DNA of 64,000 nt from Thioclava nitratireducens (GTDB taxonomy: Bacteria; Pseudomonadota; Alphaproteobacteria; Rhodobacterales; Rhodobacteraceae). The stretch is taken from NCBI RefSeq assembly GCF_001940525.2, contig NZ_CP019437.1:3025501-3089500 (forward strand). Direction: 5' to 3'. The translations under genes and the position numbers were made by a program. The notes below the pieces were generated by a model that was not told where the DNA came from, did not search any database, and saw nothing but the letters and a program-made list of their open reading frames with translations. Shown here one piece after another: positions 62,106-64,000 of the stretch. How positions within the stretch are numbered: position 1 is the stretch's first letter; every line of letters starts with the position of its first letter.

Positions 62106-63281
62106 ATGACCTTCATTCGCCTGATCGCCGCCACACTTGCAGCCTGCCTGTTCGCCCTGCCCGCCGCCGCTTTCGACACCAAGGCTCATGCCGCTTGGGT
62201 CTATGACCTCTCGACCAAGACCGTCTTGATGGCGAAGAACGCGGATATCCCGCTGCCGCCGGCCTCGATGTCGAAACTGATGACGCTCGATCTGCTGTTC
62301 GAGGCGCTGGAAGACGGTCGGGTGACGATGGACACGACCTTCCCGGTGTCCGAGCATGCGCAATCGATGGGCGGCTCGACGATGTTCCTCAACACGACCG
62401 ACCGCCCCACCGTGCGCGACCTGATCCAGGGCATCATCATCAACTCGGGCAACGACGCCTGCGTCGTGGTGGCCGAGGGGCTGGCGGGCTCGGAGTCCTC
62501 CTTCGCCGATCTGATGACCAAGCGCGCGCATGAACTGGGCATGAAGAACTCGATGTTCGCCAACTCGAATGGCTGGCCCGACCCCGGTCAGCGCATGTCG
62601 GTCCACGATCTCGGGATCGTCGCAAGCCGGATCATCACCCATTTCCCGCAATATTATCACTTCTTCAGCGAGACCCATTTCAACTACAAGGATCGCGCCC
62701 CGGCCAATGCCGAGAACCGCAATCCGCTTCTGGACATCCGCGCCGCCGACTGGAAGGCCGACGGCATGAAGACCGGTCACACGCAGGAAGCGGGCTACGG
62801 CCTCGTGGGCTCCGCCGTGATGGGCGAGCGTCGCATCGTCTTCGTCCTCGCGGGCATGGATTCCGAACAGGCACGTCGCTCGGAAGGCGAAGCGGTCGCG
62901 AACTGGGCCTTCCGTCAGTTCGTGATGAAGGATGTTGCCAAAGCGGGCACCAAGCTCGCAGAAGCGCCGGTGTGGCTGGGCGGGAAGTCGACCGTCGGTC
63001 TCGCGCCGAAAACCGATCTGTCGCTGCTGATCCCCGCCGGCGCGAAGGACAAGGTCAGCGCCGAGGCCGTGTTCAAAGGCCCGCTGCAGGCGCCGATCAA
63101 GCAGGGTCAGGAGGTCGGCAAGCTGGTGATCACCGTGCCCGGCCTCGACAATGCCAACGAAATCCCGCTGGTCGCCACCGAGGACGTCAAGAAGGGCGGC
63201 TTCGTCGTGCGCGTGAAAGCGGCTCTGGCGCGGCTCTCGGGCAAGGCGTTCGAAGCGGCGATGGAACGGGTGAACAGCTAA
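62106..63281 (+). CDS. dacA: D-alanyl-D-alanine carboxypeptidase (PBP5/6 type)
   Basis: 391 residues: signal peptide MTFIRLIAATLAACLFALPAAA; SxxK motif S54-M-S-K57 (PPASMSKLMTLD), SGN (INSGNDACVV) and KTG (GMKTGHTQEAGYG) catalytic motifs; a C-terminal PBP5 domain (TVGLAPKTDLSLLIPAGAKDKVSAEAVFKGPLQAPIKQGQEVGKLVI) and an amphipathic membrane-binding tail. It trims the terminal D-alanine of murein pentapeptides. It begins 15 bases after the SPOR lipoprotein gene. Confidence 0.95.
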   Translation: MTFIRLIAATLAACLFALPAAAFDTKAHAAWVYDLSTKTVLMAKNADIPLPPASMSKLMTLDLLFEALEDGRVTMDTTFPVSEHAQSMGGSTMFLNTTDRPTVRDLIQGIIINSGNDACVVVAEGLAGSESSFADLMTKRAHELGMKNSMFANSNGWPDPGQRMSVHDLGIVASRIITHFPQYYHFFSETHFNYKDRAPANAENRNPLLDIRAADWKADGMKTGHTQEAGYGLVGSAVMGERRIVFVLAGMDSEQARRSEGEAVANWAFRQFVMKDVAKAGTKLAEAPVWLGGKSTVGLAPKTDLSLLIPAGAKDKVSAEAVFKGPLQAPIKQGQEVGKLVITVPGLDNANEIPLVATEDVKKGGFVVRVKAALARLSGKAFEAAMERVNS

Positions 63282-63287
63282 ACGCGC

Positions 63288-63902
63288 ATGTTCATCAGCT
63301 TCGAGGGGATCGACGGATCGGGTAAATCCACACAGGCGCGGATGCTGGCCGAAACCCTGCGAGCTGCGGGGCGCGAAGTCGTTCTGACCCGCGAACCCGG
63401 CGGCTCCCCGGGGGCCGAGGAAATCCGTCGGCTGGTGCTTGAGGGTGATCCCGACCGCTGGTCGGCCGAGACCGAGATCCTTCTGTTCACTGCCGCGCGC
63501 CGCGACCATCTGGAGCGCGTGATCGAACCGGCACTGACCGCCGGAAAGGTCGTGATCTGCGACCGCTTCGCAGATTCGACCCGGATGTATCAGGGCCTCT
63601 CGCGCGGCGATCTGCGCGCGGTCGTCGATCAGCTGCACGCCCTGATGATCGGGCGCGAGCCGGACCTGACCGTGCTGATCGACATCGACCCCGCCACCGG
63701 CCTCGCCCGCGCCAAGGGGCGCCAGGGCACCGAAGAACGTTTCGAGGATTTCGGGGTCGGCTTGCAGGAAAAGATGCGCGCGGGGTTCCTGTCTCTGGCC
63801 GAGGAATTCGCGGAGCGCTTCCGCGTGATCGACGGTGCGCGAGAGGCGGATGAAATTGCCGCCGATGTGCTGAGCGCCGTGCAGGCGGAACTGCACAACT
63901 AG
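63288..63902 (+). CDS. tmk: Thymidylate kinase
   Basis: 204 residues. P-loop FEGIDGSGKSTQARML (residues 4-19), DR motif (VVICDRFADSTRMYQGLSRG) and LID region (ARAKGRQGTEERFED). It phosphorylates dTMP to dTDP. It begins 6 bases after dacA. The usual next gene holB is not seen in the remaining 98 bases, which look intergenic. Confidence 0.96.
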   Translation: MFISFEGIDGSGKSTQARMLAETLRAAGREVVLTREPGGSPGAEEIRRLVLEGDPDRWSAETEILLFTAARRDHLERVIEPALTAGKVVICDRFADSTRMYQGLSRGDLRAVVDQLHALMIGREPDLTVLIDIDPATGLARAKGRQGTEERFEDFGVGLQEKMRAGFLSLAEEFAERFRVIDGAREADEIAADVLSAVQAELHN

Positions 63903-64000
63903 GGGCCGAGAGGGTGCGACCCGGGGCTGCTCGCCCCGCGCCGATAGCCGAGCCCCGAGCCTTACGCGAAAACCCCGCTGGAAACCGCCCGCGCGCGCAT

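Noticed and set aside
60906..63896. A 996-codon open frame on the minus strand over the SPOR lipoprotein, dacA and tmk
   Set aside because: It is the antisense shadow of three well-identified genes; composition is His/Arg/Asp-rich nonsense typical of high-GC antisense frames. The same applies to 2162-4765 (dnaX), 11573-13588 (pet genes), 20954-22741 (thiP) and 43462-45708 (ALDH).
63903..64000. Start of holB after tmk
   Set aside because: The last 98 bases contain no frame resembling the delta-prime N-terminus; they look intergenic.

Overview
The window looks like ordinary chromosomal DNA of a high-GC alphaproteobacterium of the Rhodobacteraceae (Rhodobacter/Paracoccus/Thioclava relatives). 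The evidence is a petP-petR-petABC arrangement as known in Rhodobacter capsulatus, a Rieske protein very close to that of Rhodobacter, the dnaX-ybaB-recR cluster, a SqrR-type persulfide sensor, and a dispersed intergenic element of a kind I associate with this family. Genus is not decidable by eye. I see no phage, insertion sequence, CRISPR array, replication origin or obvious horizontally acquired island.

Layout: 0-3 kb holds a SqrR/BigR-like repressor, a YeeE/YedE sulfur transporter, the SRP RNA and a frameshifted metallo-beta-lactamase-fold gene. 3-9 kb holds dnaX-ybaB-recR, a glutathione transferase, queG, an EamA transporter and a 61-aa protein with an internal duplication. 9-14.5 kb holds ilvE and, divergently, petP-petR-petABC (cytochrome bc1). 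14.5-18.2 kb holds an ABM-fold protein, an NYN protein, a TetR regulator with a perfect palindromic operator, aroC and a DUF2794 protein. 18.3-23.8 kb holds two I78-type inhibitor lipoproteins, glutathione-dependent formaldehyde dehydrogenase, and thiBPQ behind a TPP riboswitch with a visible SD-sequestering hairpin. 24-34.2 kb is mixed housekeeping: DUF4139 protein, carbonic anhydrase, leucyl aminopeptidase plus NlpC/P60 hydrolase, asd, a GT29-like glycosyltransferase, an MFS transporter, a ModE-like regulator and a lipoprotein.

34-43.4 kb holds a small heat-shock gene with a sigma32-like promoter and a ROSE-like thermometer leader, two tandem trypsin-like proteases, glcDEF, a DUF599 protein, recJ and two identical tRNA-Glu genes. 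43.5-50.6 kb is a leftward deoxyribose/pentose module: FGGY kinase, DeoR regulator, ribokinase-family kinase, deoC and a two-domain aldehyde dehydrogenase, with a DeoR-like operator. This could carry deoxyribose to glyceraldehyde-3-phosphate plus acetate. 50.9-53.2 kb is a second sulfur module: exported rhodanese, YeeE/YedE transporter and a coupled 54-aa exported peptide. 53.3-64 kb holds a frameshifted EamA transporter, minCDE with minD frameshifted in its P-loop, an Orn/Lys/Arg decarboxylase, an MDR oxidoreductase, small membrane proteins, tRNA-Ser and rlpA-like/dacA/tmk.

Three genes (the MBL gene, the second EamA gene and minD) are each repaired by adding one base in a G or C run. That pattern points to homopolymer indels in the assembly at least as much as to real gene decay. 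No clearly unprecedented system is evident. The most interesting leads are the rhodanese/YeeE/small-peptide operon, the SqrR-linked sulfur genes, the hsp20 thermometer, the stereotyped intergenic repeat and the bacterial GT29-like enzyme.
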